Positions 54,299 to 63,149 of a stretch of 64,000 bases of DNA are shown here, one piece after another; within the stretch, counting starts at the first letter, position 1; every line of letters begins with the position of its first letter. The position numbers and the translations under genes were made by a program. The stretch is from the NCBI RefSeq assembly GCF_009711715.1, contig NZ_VENF01000016.1:1-64000 (forward strand), in the 5' to 3' direction. Origin of the DNA: Methylophaga sp. GTDB lineage: Bacteria > Pseudomonadota > Gammaproteobacteria > Nitrosococcales > Methylophagaceae. The notes beneath the pieces are model-generated. The model worked only from the letters and a program-made list of their open reading frames with translations, was not told the origin of the DNA and ran no database searches.

Positions 54299-55756
54299 TC
54301 AGATCACAAATAAATCAACAAACTCATCTACGGGCATGGCTGAAAGCTTCGCCTCATCTGTACAGACATCAATAATCATTTTTTGCTGACGCTCAGGAAA
54401 GCGACGTGCCAGATTGGTTTTGAATTTCCTGACCAGCTCTGGAATGCCCTCAGCGCGACGGCGACGATGACCGATAGGATATTCCACCGCGACTTGTTCA
54501 GAATGCGTGCCGTCTTTAAAAAACAGCTGCACGGCATTGGCAATAGAGCGCTTCTCGGGGTCAAGATAATCCTTGGTGTATTCAGGGTTTTCAATACAAA
54601 CCATCTTGTCACGCAGGGCATCAATGCGCGGATCGGCTGCCACAGTATCTTCATAATCAGCCGCTGTGAGGCTGCCTTTGAGCAGGCCGACAGCGGTCAT
54701 GTACTGAAGACAATGATCGCGATCAGCCGGGTTATTCAGCGGCCCCTGTTTGTCGATAATGCGAATCGCTGATTCATGGGTAGTCAGCACGATCCTCTCG
54801 ATTTGATCGATTTTCTGCAGCGTGTCGATTTTGTCTGCCACCTCAGGGTGCAGGTGGAAGGCACATTCGACCGCAGTCTGGGCATGAAACTCAGCGGGGA
54901 AGGCTATCTTGAACAGCACATTTTCCATCACGTAGCTGCCATAGGGCCGCTGGAATTTGAAAGGCTGACCTTTGAAAAAGACATCATAAAAGCCCCAGGT
55001 CGTGGCCGTCAGCGCTGTCGGATAACCCATTTCTCCCTTCATTGTCATCAATGCCAGCCGCACAGCACGGCTGGTTGCATCACCGGCTGCCCAGGACTTA
55101 CGTGAACCGGTATTGGGACTGTGACGATAGGTACGCAGGCTCTGACCATCAACCCAGGCGTTGGAGACAGCATTGATAATATCGTCCTTGCTGCCACCGA
55201 GCAGACCGGTGACGACAGCGGTGGAGGCTATCTTGACCAGTACCACATGATCGAGGCCGACGCGGTTAAAGCTGTTTTCCAGTGCCAGTACACCCTGAAT
55301 TTCATGGGCTTTAATCATCGCAATCAGCACATCACGCATTGTGATCAGAGGCTGATCATCCTTGCGGTTACGCGAGAGGAAATCGGCAATAGCAAGTATG
55401 CCACCAAGGTTATCCGACGGGTGACCCCATTCGGCAGCCAGCCAGGTATCGTTGAAGTCCAGCCAGCGGATCATGGCGCCGATGTTAAATGCAGCCTGAA
55501 CCGGATCCAGCTGGAATTGGGTGCCCGGGACTTTACTGCCATTGGGAACAATCGTTCCCGACACGATGGGTCCCAGCAGTTTGGTGCAGGCAGGGTAGGA
55601 CAGGGCCTCGAACCCACAGCCCAGTGTATCCATCAAGCAATAACGGGCGGTGTCCAGCGCTTCTTTGCTGGTAACCAGGTAGTCACTGACATAGTCGGCT
55701 ATCTCAACCAGTACCTTGTCTGGTGCTGGACGAATATTGGAAAAAGCAGCGGTCAT
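54299..55756 (-). CDS. prpD: 2-methylcitrate dehydratase
   Basis: MmgE/PrpD-family dehydratase, 485 aa. Features: [51 protein letters not shown] and the [15 protein letters not shown] segment. It turns 2-methylcitrate into 2-methyl-cis-aconitate; hydration to methylisocitrate would need an aconitase outside the window. Last gene of the minus-strand operon, 26 bases after prpC. Confidence 0.93.
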   Translation of the reverse strand: MTAAFSNIRPAPDKVLVEIADYVSDYLVTSKEALDTARYCLMDTLGCGFEALSYPACTKLLGPIVSGTIVPNGSKVPGTQFQLDPVQAAFNIGAMIRWLDFNDTWLAAEWGHPSDNLGGILAIADFLSRNRKDDQPLITMRDVLIAMIKAHEIQGVLALENSFNRVGLDHVVLVKIASTAVVTGLLGGSKDDIINAVSNAWVDGQSLRTYRHSPNTGSRKSWAAGDATSRAVRLALMTMKGEMGYPTALTATTWGFYDVFFKGQPFKFQRPYGSYVMENVLFKIAFPAEFHAQTAVECAFHLHPEVADKIDTLQKIDQIERIVLTTHESAIRIIDKQGPLNNPADRDHCLQYMTAVGLLKGSLTAADYEDTVAADPRIDALRDKMVCIENPEYTKDYLDPEKRSIANAVQLFFKDGTHSEQVAVEYPIGHRRRRAEGIPELVRKFKTNLARRFPERQQKMIIDVCTDEAKLSAMPVDEFVDLFVI

Positions 55757-55782
55757 AAAATATTCCTCAAAGAATAACGGGC

Positions 55783-56925
55783 TCAGCCACGTTCGGTGAT
55801 GGGGGGAAACGGACGATTGGCCGGGCCGGTGTATTCGGCATTGGGACGGATGATCTTGTTATCAATCCGCTGTTCGATAATGTGCGCGGCCCAGCCGGTG
55901 ACACGTGAAATCACAAAGATCGGTGTGAAAAACGCGGTGGGAATACCCATCATGTGATAGCTGGAGGCGCTGTACCAGTCGAGGTTGGGAAACATGTTTT
56001 TCTCGCGCCACATGACCTGCTCGATCCGCTCGGATATGTTGAAGAGATTCATATTGTTTCCGTCTTCACACAGTCGGCGGGAGACGCCTTTAATGGCTAC
56101 ATTGCGCGGGTCGGAAATGGTATAGACCGGATGGCCGAAGCCGATAATGATTTCCTTATTGGCTATCCGCCGCATGATGTCGGTTTCGGCTTCATCCGGG
56201 TTGCTGTAGCGCTGAATAATTTCCATCGCCGCTTCATTGGCCCCGCCATGTTTGGGGCCGCTTAAGGCCCCGATCGCACCGGTAATAGCGGAATAGAAGT
56301 CTGCCAGGGTGCCGGCAATGACTCTTGCGGTGAAGGTTGAGGCATTAAACTCATGTTCTGCATAGAGCACTAAAGATTCATTCATGGCCGCAATGTGCAG
56401 ATCTGAGGGGGCTTTGCCGTGTAATAAATGCAGGAAATGCGCGGCAATGGAATCATCATCGGTGTCCAGCTCAATGCGTTTGCCATGTAAACTGAAATGG
56501 TGCCAGTAGAGCAGCGCGGAACCAAGGCAGGCTATCAGCCGGTCGGCAATATCGCGCGCGCCCTCGGCATTGTGATCAGCGCCTTCCGGCTCCAGTGTGC
56601 CCAGCATTGAGGTCGCGGTACGCATGATGTCCATGGGGTGTGCGGTTGGCGGCAGCTGCTCCAGCACGACTTTCAGGGCATCCGGTATATTTCTGAGCTT
56701 GCGGAGTTTACTGTGATAAGCCTCAAGCTCATTTTGATTGGGCAGATGGCCATGAATCAGTAGAAAAGCGACTTCCTCGAAACTGGCCTTGGCAGCCAGA
56801 TCCAGAATATCGTAGCCACGATAATGTAAATCATTGCCACTGTGACCAACAGTACATACCGCAGTCGTACCAGCGGAAACGCCCGCGAGGGCAACGCCTT
56901 TTTTCTTTTTCTGAACTTGAGTCAT
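55783..56925 (-). CDS. prpC: 2-methylcitrate synthase
   Basis: Condenses propionyl-CoA with oxaloacetate; 380 aa, the short methylcitrate-synthase size. Features: [17 protein letters not shown] and [12 protein letters not shown] at the N-terminus, [15 protein letters not shown] (catalytic His), [14 protein letters not shown] (catalytic His) and [22 protein letters not shown] with the catalytic-Asp region LDW. Gene order prpB-prpC-prpD supports methylcitrate rather than citrate synthase. Confidence 0.95.
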   Translation of the reverse strand: MTQVQKKKKGVALAGVSAGTTAVCTVGHSGNDLHYRGYDILDLAAKASFEEVAFLLIHGHLPNQNELEAYHSKLRKLRNIPDALKVVLEQLPPTAHPMDIMRTATSMLGTLEPEGADHNAEGARDIADRLIACLGSALLYWHHFSLHGKRIELDTDDDSIAAHFLHLLHGKAPSDLHIAAMNESLVLYAEHEFNASTFTARVIAGTLADFYSAITGAIGALSGPKHGGANEAAMEIIQRYSNPDEAETDIMRRIANKEIIIGFGHPVYTISDPRNVAIKGVSRRLCEDGNNMNLFNISERIEQVMWREKNMFPNLDWYSASSYHMMGIPTAFFTPIFVISRVTGWAAHIIEQRIDNKIIRPNAEYTGPANRPFPPITERG

Positions 56926-56972
56926 GGTCTTCTCCCCGGCAGCCCGGCTGCCTGCTAAAACACGGATTTCAT

Positions 56973-57857
56973 TTATTTATCGTTGTTGCTGTAGAGCTCA
57001 TCCAGCTTCTGTTCATAAGCGTGGTAATCGAGATAATCGTAGAGTTCATTGCGGGTCTGCATCAGATCGACGACATGCTGCTGGGTACCGTGCTCACGCA
57101 CCGACTGATATACCTTGAGCGCTGCCGAATTCATTGCCCGGAATGCGGACAAGGGATACAGCACCAGACTGACATCGTGAGCAGCCAGCTCATCCACCGT
57201 GAACAGCGGCGTGCTACCGAACTCGGTGATATTAGCCAGTACCGGTACTCTCACCGCCTCAGCGAACTGTTTATACATACCCAGTTCGGTCATGGCTTCC
57301 GGAAAAATCATATCGGCACCGGCCTCGACACACGCGCCGGCACGATCAATGGCCGATTGCAGCCCCTCGACTGCCAGTGCATCAGTACGCGCCATAATCA
57401 CAAAGTCATCATCGGTTTTGGCATCGACCGCTGCTTTGATGCGATCAACCATTTCCTGCTGACTCACAATGGCCTTATTGGGGCGATGTCCACAGCGTTT
57501 GTTCTGCACCTGATCTTCAATATGGACGGCGCCGGCACCGGCACGAATCATGGCTTTTACGGTGCGGGCTATGTTAAAAGCGCCACCAAAACCGGTATCG
57601 ATATCAACCAGTACGGGTAACTCGGTGACATGGGTGATGCGCTCGACATCGGTGACCACATCATCCATGGTCGTGATACCCAGATCCGGCAGGCCCAATG
57701 AGCCGGCTGCGACACCGCCGCCTGAGACGTAGAGCGCCCGATAGCCGACCTTATCTGCCATGCGGGCGTGATAGGCATTAATGGCGCCCATCACCTGTAA
57801 TGGATGTTCTTCGGCAACCGCCTGTCTGAAACGGGCACCGGCTGAAATTAATGTCAT
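56973..57857 (-). CDS. prpB: methylisocitrate lyase
   Basis: Splits 2-methylisocitrate into pyruvate and succinate; 294 aa. The PEP-mutase/isocitrate-lyase fold shows [34 protein letters not shown] with catalytic C122, [13 protein letters not shown] and [11 protein letters not shown]. The KRCGHRPNK form is that of PrpB, not of AceA. It follows the CitE-like lyase by 12 bases. Confidence 0.95.
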   Translation of the reverse strand: MTLISAGARFRQAVAEEHPLQVMGAINAYHARMADKVGYRALYVSGGGVAAGSLGLPDLGITTMDDVVTDVERITHVTELPVLVDIDTGFGGAFNIARTVKAMIRAGAGAVHIEDQVQNKRCGHRPNKAIVSQQEMVDRIKAAVDAKTDDDFVIMARTDALAVEGLQSAIDRAGACVEAGADMIFPEAMTELGMYKQFAEAVRVPVLANITEFGSTPLFTVDELAAHDVSLVLYPLSAFRAMNSAALKVYQSVREHGTQQHVVDLMQTRNELYDYLDYHAYEQKLDELYSNNDK

Positions 57858-57869
57858 GATCAGTCCTTA

Positions 57870-58865
57870 TCAGAAAAAGGCTTTATCCGCATCAGCAGGT
57901 AATGCGACACCGGTTTGTCTGGCACGCTGCAGTAACTCCCAGAAATAACGGTAAGTCGCCCGGTCGTGCAGTTCACCGTCATACTGAATCGGACCCCATT
58001 CGGCCTGTTGTGCAGTGAGCAGGATATTGGCTGCCGCTATCACTTCGCTGTAATCGGGTTTCATCGCATCGACAATGGCCGTGATCTGGGTTGGATAGAT
58101 ACTCCACATTCTCAGAAAGCCGAATTCATGGCGGGCGCGCGCTGCATCGGAATAAGTCACTTCCTCATTTTTTAAGTCCAGCGTCACGTTATGTGCCGGG
58201 ACCACACCATTAGCCAGAGCCGCTGCCACTACTTCGGCCTTGGCTCTTGCCAGCAGCCTGTGATCAAACTGTCCCGGACTGCGCATGGCTGTAGCTGATA
58301 TGGCGCCATGATGGGCACTGACAAAATCCATCAGGCCGAAATCCAGCACCTGGACCCAGTCCAGGGCGGCAATTTGATGCACATCTCTCAAGGCGCCGTG
58401 GGTTTCGATCAGGACGTGTACCGGGATCTCCCGCTCAATCCCGTTTTGCCGGGCGACTTTCTGAATAAAGCCAATCATTTCTGCCACCTGATCGACGGAG
58501 GTTGCCTTGGGAATGGTGATATAGCTCAGCACTTGTCCGGCACCGGGCACCAGGATCTCAATATCCTGTGCCCAGGCATCATGGGTATAATCATGAATAC
58601 GGGCACCAGCCATTTTGTGCCGGTTTAAATCCGAATTAAGCACCCGGACGATCATCTCGGCATGTTCTTTTTCTGTCCCTGCGGCGGCACCGTCTTCACA
58701 GTCACAGGTGATATCGAACACCGGGCCGATACTGTCCTGCAGCCCCAGCGCTTTGCTGATCAGTTTTTCACTGCCGGCAAAGTGCTCACAGCTGGGAATA
58801 ATGGGGAAAGCGCGTTCGCCTTCGAACAGCGCTTCGCTGGGATGCGTCAGTTTAGTCATATTCAT
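57870..58865 (-). CDS. L-malyl-CoA/beta-methylmalyl-CoA lyase-like (HpcH/CitE family)
   Basis: Aldolase-type CoA lyase of 331 aa. It keeps the family's acidic motif DCEDG (55-59), a later Arg (ARIHDYTH) and the metal-binding Glu in VHVLIETHG. Length and pattern fit the malyl-CoA/beta-methylmalyl-CoA lyases that cleave methylmalyl-CoA to propionyl-CoA and glyoxylate, or join acetyl-CoA with glyoxylate. It sits between the hydratase gene (14 bases upstream) and prpB, which gives the reaction sequence directly. ATG at 58859 is an alternative start. Confidence 0.82.
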   Translation of the reverse strand: MNMTKLTHPSEALFEGERAFPIIPSCEHFAGSEKLISKALGLQDSIGPVFDITCDCEDGAAAGTEKEHAEMIVRVLNSDLNRHKMAGARIHDYTHDAWAQDIEILVPGAGQVLSYITIPKATSVDQVAEMIGFIQKVARQNGIEREIPVHVLIETHGALRDVHQIAALDWVQVLDFGLMDFVSAHHGAISATAMRSPGQFDHRLLARAKAEVVAAALANGVVPAHNVTLDLKNEEVTYSDAARARHEFGFLRMWSIYPTQITAIVDAMKPDYSEVIAAANILLTAQQAEWGPIQYDGELHDRATYRYFWELLQRARQTGVALPADADKAFF

Positions 58866-58879
58866 AGCCTGCTTCTTCC

Positions 58880-59953
58880 TTACGCCTTACGCGGCATTAA
58901 CACGGTGTAGTCGAGATCAAGCACGACATTGGGGTGATACTGGCGTTTGCCATCAATATCAATATGAGTGGAGTCGAGACTGTCAGCCGTCTGGTTTTTA
59001 AGGCCGACCATTCTCAGTCGAAGCGCGCCCAGATCAGCGCGACCCGGCAGGGGCCACTTTTCCAGCACTTCGGTCCAGGTATAAAAAGTATCGCCACCGA
59101 AACTGGGGTTGGCATGGGTCCCAGCGTTAATTGCAGCGATAAACAGGGCATTCTCTAAACCGTCATAGCTCAGTGCGCGGCAGACTGAAATCACATGACC
59201 GCCGTACATCAGGCGTTTACCGAAAGCGCTTTGCTGCATCATCAGATCATCGAAATGCAGTCTGGCGTTGTTCTGGTACAGCCTGGTGGCGAGGGTATGA
59301 TCGCTGTCATCGACAGTCATGCCGGCCGGGTGATTGAGGCGTTCACCCACCTCAAAGTCTTCCCAGAAACGCGAGGAACCCGTGACGCTGGCTTCAAAGT
59401 CTTTGGCATCCAATTCAGCCGGGATGACTAATTCCTCTGCAGATACCACCTGGGTGAGTTCGGGAACGACCGCCTCGGGAGCAGGGGCGTCCGGATTGTT
59501 TTTATGCACCATGACCCAGCGAACCCAGGATAGCACTGCTTTGTGATTTTGATTAACAGAGGTTGAGCGGACAAAGACGATACCGTTTTTGCCACTGGAG
59601 TTTTGCTTCAGACCAATAACTTCGGTTTCTGTTGTCAGCGTGTCACCGGCATAAACCGGATGCTGGAACTTGACTTCGGCATAGCCCAGATTAGCGACTG
59701 CATTGACCGAAATATCCGGTACGCTTTTGCCAAAAGCAATATGGAAAGTCAGCAGATCATCAATCGTTTTGTCTGCAAAACCAAGCGAATGAGCCACCGG
59801 TTGCGCGCAGTGAACAATATGCCTTGAGCCGGTTAAAGCGATATAAAGCGCCGCATCACCTTCAGTGATAGTGCGTGGCGTGGCATGGACTATCGTCTCG
59901 CCGAGTTTGAAGTCCTCGAAAAAACGGCCCTGGTTGAATTGCAGCTTAGTCAT
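58880..59953 (-). CDS. mch: mesaconyl-CoA hydratase
   Basis: Double hot-dog (MaoC-type) hydratase of 357 aa. The first half opens GRFFEDFKLGETIVHATPRTITEGDAALY (residues about 8-36), the second has SRFWEDFEVGERLNHPAGMTVDDSDH and NARLHFDD. Length and the HATPRTITEGD start match Mch, which interconverts mesaconyl-CoA and beta-methylmalyl-CoA. The ATG at 59953 is chosen over TTG at 59959. It overlaps the upstream CitE-like gene by 8 bases. A fumarate-type or itaconyl-CoA hydratase is less likely, given the length. Confidence 0.87.
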   Translation of the reverse strand: MTKLQFNQGRFFEDFKLGETIVHATPRTITEGDAALYIALTGSRHIVHCAQPVAHSLGFADKTIDDLLTFHIAFGKSVPDISVNAVANLGYAEVKFQHPVYAGDTLTTETEVIGLKQNSSGKNGIVFVRSTSVNQNHKAVLSWVRWVMVHKNNPDAPAPEAVVPELTQVVSAEELVIPAELDAKDFEASVTGSSRFWEDFEVGERLNHPAGMTVDDSDHTLATRLYQNNARLHFDDLMMQQSAFGKRLMYGGHVISVCRALSYDGLENALFIAAINAGTHANPSFGGDTFYTWTEVLEKWPLPGRADLGALRLRMVGLKNQTADSLDSTHIDIDGKRQYHPNVVLDLDYTVLMPRKA

Positions 59954-60827
59954 TATCAAGCTCCAATTCTTTTATCATGTCACTCAGCAGCAGGAAGCGT
60001 TTGGCCGCGGTGACATGATGATGCTCAACCAGCTTGCCGTTGACCAGTACGGTTCCCCGTCCTGCCTTGTTGGCCTGGCTCAATGCTTCAATAATTTCCT
60101 TGGCATTTTCTACCTCAGCCGGTTTCGGTGTGTAGGCATCGTTGGCGTAGGGTAACTGGAAGGGATGGACTAAAGACTTGCCATCAAAGCCCATATCGCG
60201 TCCGATACGGCAGGCATATTCAAAGGCCTGCATATCTTTCAGGTCACTGTGAATGCCATCAATAACGGCACGGCCATACGCACGTGCTGCCAGGACAACC
60301 CATGACAGACTGGTGCGAATGGCGGTGCGTTCCAGTGTGGGTCTGGCATGCAGATCGGAAATCAGATCCGAGGTGGCCAGAACCATACAAGCGATACGAT
60401 CCGAAGCGCGGGCAATTTCCTCGGCATGCAAGACTGCCAGGGGACTCTCGATCATCACCATGATGGGCGTTTCAGTATTCCCGGCTTCTTCCATCGCGTT
60501 GATAGCGGCCATCACGTCATCCTGGCTTTCGATGCTGGAGAACAGTACGGCATCAGGAGCCAGCTGGGCGATGGCGTTAACGTCGTCATAGCCCCACTCG
60601 GAATCCAGGTCGTTAACACGGACCACGACCTCACGGTTACCGTAGCCACCGTGTTTTAAAGCATTGACAACATTTGTGCGGGACTCTTCCTTGGCAGAGA
60701 GCAGAATAGGTGCACCCAGATCCAGAATGATGGAATCCACCTGCAGACTGCGGGCCTTTTCCAGGTAGTGCGGGTTGCAACCCGGCACATAAAGCATCGA
60801 ACGTCGTGGCCGGTAGTAATTAGTCAT
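59946..60827 (-). CDS. CitE-family protein with altered DLED motif
   Basis: CitE/HpcH-family protein of 293 aa, first gene of the minus-strand operon. It keeps the opening RRSMLYVPG, R70 (VVVRVND), the Mg-binding E127 (VMIESPLAVL) and D154 (LATSDLISD). However, the usual DLED near residue 36-39 reads DLGA: the Glu-Asp pair is replaced by Gly-Ala. Family members act as lyases (malyl-CoA, citramalyl-CoA) or thioesterases (malyl-CoA thioesterase). A thioesterase giving free malate would suit the malic enzyme next door, but the substitution makes the activity uncertain. Start 60827 has GGTGAG upstream. Confidence 0.75.
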   Translation of the reverse strand: MTNYYRPRRSMLYVPGCNPHYLEKARSLQVDSIILDLGAPILLSAKEESRTNVVNALKHGGYGNREVVVRVNDLDSEWGYDDVNAIAQLAPDAVLFSSIESQDDVMAAINAMEEAGNTETPIMVMIESPLAVLHAEEIARASDRIACMVLATSDLISDLHARPTLERTAIRTSLSWVVLAARAYGRAVIDGIHSDLKDMQAFEYACRIGRDMGFDGKSLVHPFQLPYANDAYTPKPAEVENAKEIIEALSQANKAGRGTVLVNGKLVEHHHVTAAKRFLLLSDMIKELELDND

Positions 60828-60917
60828 ACGGCTTCTCACCTTATTAATTCAGCGCCATGCTGAGCGTGTTAATGATTCTATCCCCGTTTTTTTAAGAGTG
60901 TCAATATTTATCTTATG

Positions 60918-60929
60918 TCTTATATAAGA
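60918..60929 (-). promoter_or_regulatory. GntR operator 1, at the minus-strand operon promoter
   Basis: Perfect palindrome TCTTATATAAGA, preceded by TG. It overlaps a possible minus-strand -10 (TATAAG, 16 bases from TTGTCT at 60946-60941). An identical copy lies at 61081-61092 by the divergent gntR promoter. Confidence 0.7.
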
Positions 60930-61080
60930 TATAAAACACTAGACAAGTTTGAATAACTGTTATAGATTGACAATCACAGTGATGACGCTTGATTAAGGAA
61001 ACAGCAGAACCGTGCCTGAAATGATTAAAGGCAATAGAAAAGTCAGAATATCGCTGAAATGCTGACACGAATTACATGTG

Positions 61081-61092
61081 TCTTATATAAGA
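61081..61092 (+). promoter_or_regulatory. GntR operator 2, at the gntR promoter
   Basis: Second perfect TCTTATATAAGA, again preceded by TG. It overlaps a possible plus-strand -10 (TATATA, 16 bases after CTGACA at 61062-61067), 50 bases before the gntR start. Repressor bound here would give autoregulation. Confidence 0.7.
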
Positions 61093-61141
61093 GTGGTTTG
61101 ATAGGCTATGAGATATGTTCGATAAACAAACAGGAATGATC

Positions 61142-61876
61142 ATGAGCAAATCAGCGAGTGCGCCGGTTTTTAAACCACTCTACGAGCAAATCAAGGTGTT
61201 TCTGACCCAGAGTCTGATTGCCGGGGAGTGGAAACCCGGTGAGAGTATCCCCAGTGAGATAGAGCTGGCAGCCAGATTCAATGTGAGTCAGGGCACGGTG
61301 CGCAAAGCAATTGATGCACTGGCGATGGAAAATATTCTGATTCGTCGTCAGGGCAAAGGGACTTTTGTCGCGACCCATAAAGAAGAGCAGAGCAAACTGC
61401 GGTTTCTGCGTCTGACCTCGGCTGACGGCCATAAGCAACCATTGAATAATCAGCTGTTGTCATGCAAACGCCTTAAGGCCAGCGCTGAAATTTCGCAGCT
61501 GACCGGACTCAAAAAAGGGACAGCCGTGATTGAGATTCAGCGTCTGCTAACCTTTTCCGGTGAGCCCAAAATCCTTGATTACATCATCGTCCAGGCCAAA
61601 TTTTTCCGTGGTCTCAATAGCAGCCGGATCAACGAGAATAACGGCTCGCTTTACAGCATGTACGAGACGGTTTACGGCATTCCGATGGTACGTGCTGAAG
61701 AAAAACTGACTGCGGTGGCTGCCAGCGCGGGAGAGGGTCAGTTGCTGCACGTCCAGACCGGCTTCCCGCTGCTCAAGGTGGAGCGGGTGGCTTATACCTA
61801 CGGCGACAAGCCGATGGAGTGGCGCGTAGGTCTCTGCGTCACCGACCAACATCATTATATGAACGAACTGGAGTAA
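61142..61876 (+). CDS. GntR-family (HutC/UTRA) transcriptional regulator
   Basis: Repressor of 244 aa. Winged-helix domain at about 10-75 (IPSEIELAARFNVSQGTVRKAID, then RRQGKGTFVA) and a UTRA effector domain for the rest (LTGLKKGTAVIEIQRLLTF, PLLKVERVAYTYGDKPMEW). The start at 61142 has AGGA seven bases before it. It is divergent from the mesaconyl-CoA/methylcitrate operon and is followed 5 bases later by the malic enzyme gene. The ligand is likely a CoA ester or acid of that pathway. Confidence 0.9.
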   Translation: MSKSASAPVFKPLYEQIKVFLTQSLIAGEWKPGESIPSEIELAARFNVSQGTVRKAIDALAMENILIRRQGKGTFVATHKEEQSKLRFLRLTSADGHKQPLNNQLLSCKRLKASAEISQLTGLKKGTAVIEIQRLLTFSGEPKILDYIIVQAKFFRGLNSSRINENNGSLYSMYETVYGIPMVRAEEKLTAVAASAGEGQLLHVQTGFPLLKVERVAYTYGDKPMEWRVGLCVTDQHHYMNELE

Positions 61877-61881
61877 GCCTG

Positions 61882-63120
61882 ATGACAGACAACCAGCCCA
61901 GCTATAAACAGCGCGCGCTTGATTATCATGAGTTTCCGCGGCCCGGCAAACTCAGCGTGGAATCCAGCAAACCCTGCGCGACCGGGGCCGAGTTGTCTCT
62001 GGCATATACGCCGGGCGTCGCCGAGCCCGTGCGTGAAATTTATCGTGATCCTGAAACGGCTTATCGCTACACCAATAAGGGCAACCTGGTGGCAGTTATC
62101 ACCGATGGTACGGCGGTGCTGGGCTTAGGTAATGTCGGGCCATTGGCGAGTAAACCGGTAATGGAAGGCAAAGCGGTGCTGTTCAAACGCTTTGCTGATA
62201 TTGATGTGTTTGATATCGAAGTGGATGCACCTTCGGTCGACAGCTTTATTGAAACCGTGGTCAACATCGCGCCGACTTTTGGCGGCATCAACCTGGAAGA
62301 TATCGCCGCACCGCATTGTTTCCGCATTGAACGTGAACTCAGACAGCGACTCGATATTCCTGTTTTCCATGATGATCAACATGGCACGGCAGTCGTTATC
62401 TGTGCGGCGTTAATCAATGCACTGGCATTACAGGATAAAACGCTGTCCAGCGCCAAAATTGTTTTCCTTGGCGCCGGTGCTGCCGGTATGGCGACAGCCA
62501 GACTGCTCAAAGCGATGGGCGCTAACGATATCACGCTCGTCAATAAATCCGGCGTTTTATATAAAGGCGTTAGCGGTGTCGGTGAAGAAGTCACAGACTT
62601 GCTCAGGGACACCCCGGATAGAACACTCGCTGACGCCCTGAGTGGGGCCGATGTGTTTATCGGTGTGTCGGCAGCTAATGCCTTGCCGGCTGAGCTGTTA
62701 AAAACTATGGCTGCGAGCCCCGTGGTCTTTGCGCTGGCTAATCCCGACCCTGAAATCCTGCCGGCACAGGCTATGGCCGTGCGGAATGATCTGGTGATGG
62801 CAACCGGCCGGTCTGATTTTCCGAATCAGGTCAATAATGCGCTGTGCTTTCCTTATCTGTTTCGCGGTGCGCTGGATGCCAAAGCGCCGCAGGTCAGTGA
62901 AAGTATGCAGATTGCCGCCGCTTTCGCGCTGGCGGAACTCGCCAGGGAACCGGTGCCGGATTCGGTACTTAAAGCCTATGAGCTGGACGCTTTGGCATTC
63001 GGTCCTGATTACATTATTCCCAAGCCCTTTGATCCACGCTTATTAAAGCGTGTCTCAGAAGCGGTTTGTGACGCCAGCTTGCAGGAGCAGGCAGCACTGA
63101 CGCAAAAAACAGGCTCTTAG
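61882..63120 (+). CDS. malic enzyme, short form
   Basis: Oxidative decarboxylation of malate to pyruvate with NAD(P)+, 412 aa. Features: LSLAYTPGVAEPVREI, AVITDGTAVLGLGNVG, INLEDIAAPHCF with metal ligands, FHDDQHGTA and the nucleotide-binding VFLGAGAAGMATARLL. It lacks the phosphotransacetylase domain of MaeB. The start at 61882 (GGAGTAAG upstream) drops a 21-codon extension that lies in gntR. Co-transcribed with gntR and the following CitE-like gene. Confidence 0.94.
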   Translation: MTDNQPSYKQRALDYHEFPRPGKLSVESSKPCATGAELSLAYTPGVAEPVREIYRDPETAYRYTNKGNLVAVITDGTAVLGLGNVGPLASKPVMEGKAVLFKRFADIDVFDIEVDAPSVDSFIETVVNIAPTFGGINLEDIAAPHCFRIERELRQRLDIPVFHDDQHGTAVVICAALINALALQDKTLSSAKIVFLGAGAAGMATARLLKAMGANDITLVNKSGVLYKGVSGVGEEVTDLLRDTPDRTLADALSGADVFIGVSAANALPAELLKTMAASPVVFALANPDPEILPAQAMAVRNDLVMATGRSDFPNQVNNALCFPYLFRGALDAKAPQVSESMQIAAAFALAELAREPVPDSVLKAYELDALAFGPDYIIPKPFDPRLLKRVSEAVCDASLQEQAALTQKTGS

Positions 63121-63149
63121 GCCTGTACTGATTTAGAAGGGGGAACCGG

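Noticed and set aside
55121..55777. 218-codon plus-strand frame
   Set aside because: Antisense to prpD, which has full family motifs; no ribosome site.
57870..58865. Citrate lyase beta subunit
   Set aside because: No citrate lyase alpha or gamma subunit genes or citG/X nearby; length and the mch neighbour fit malyl/methylmalyl-CoA lyase better.
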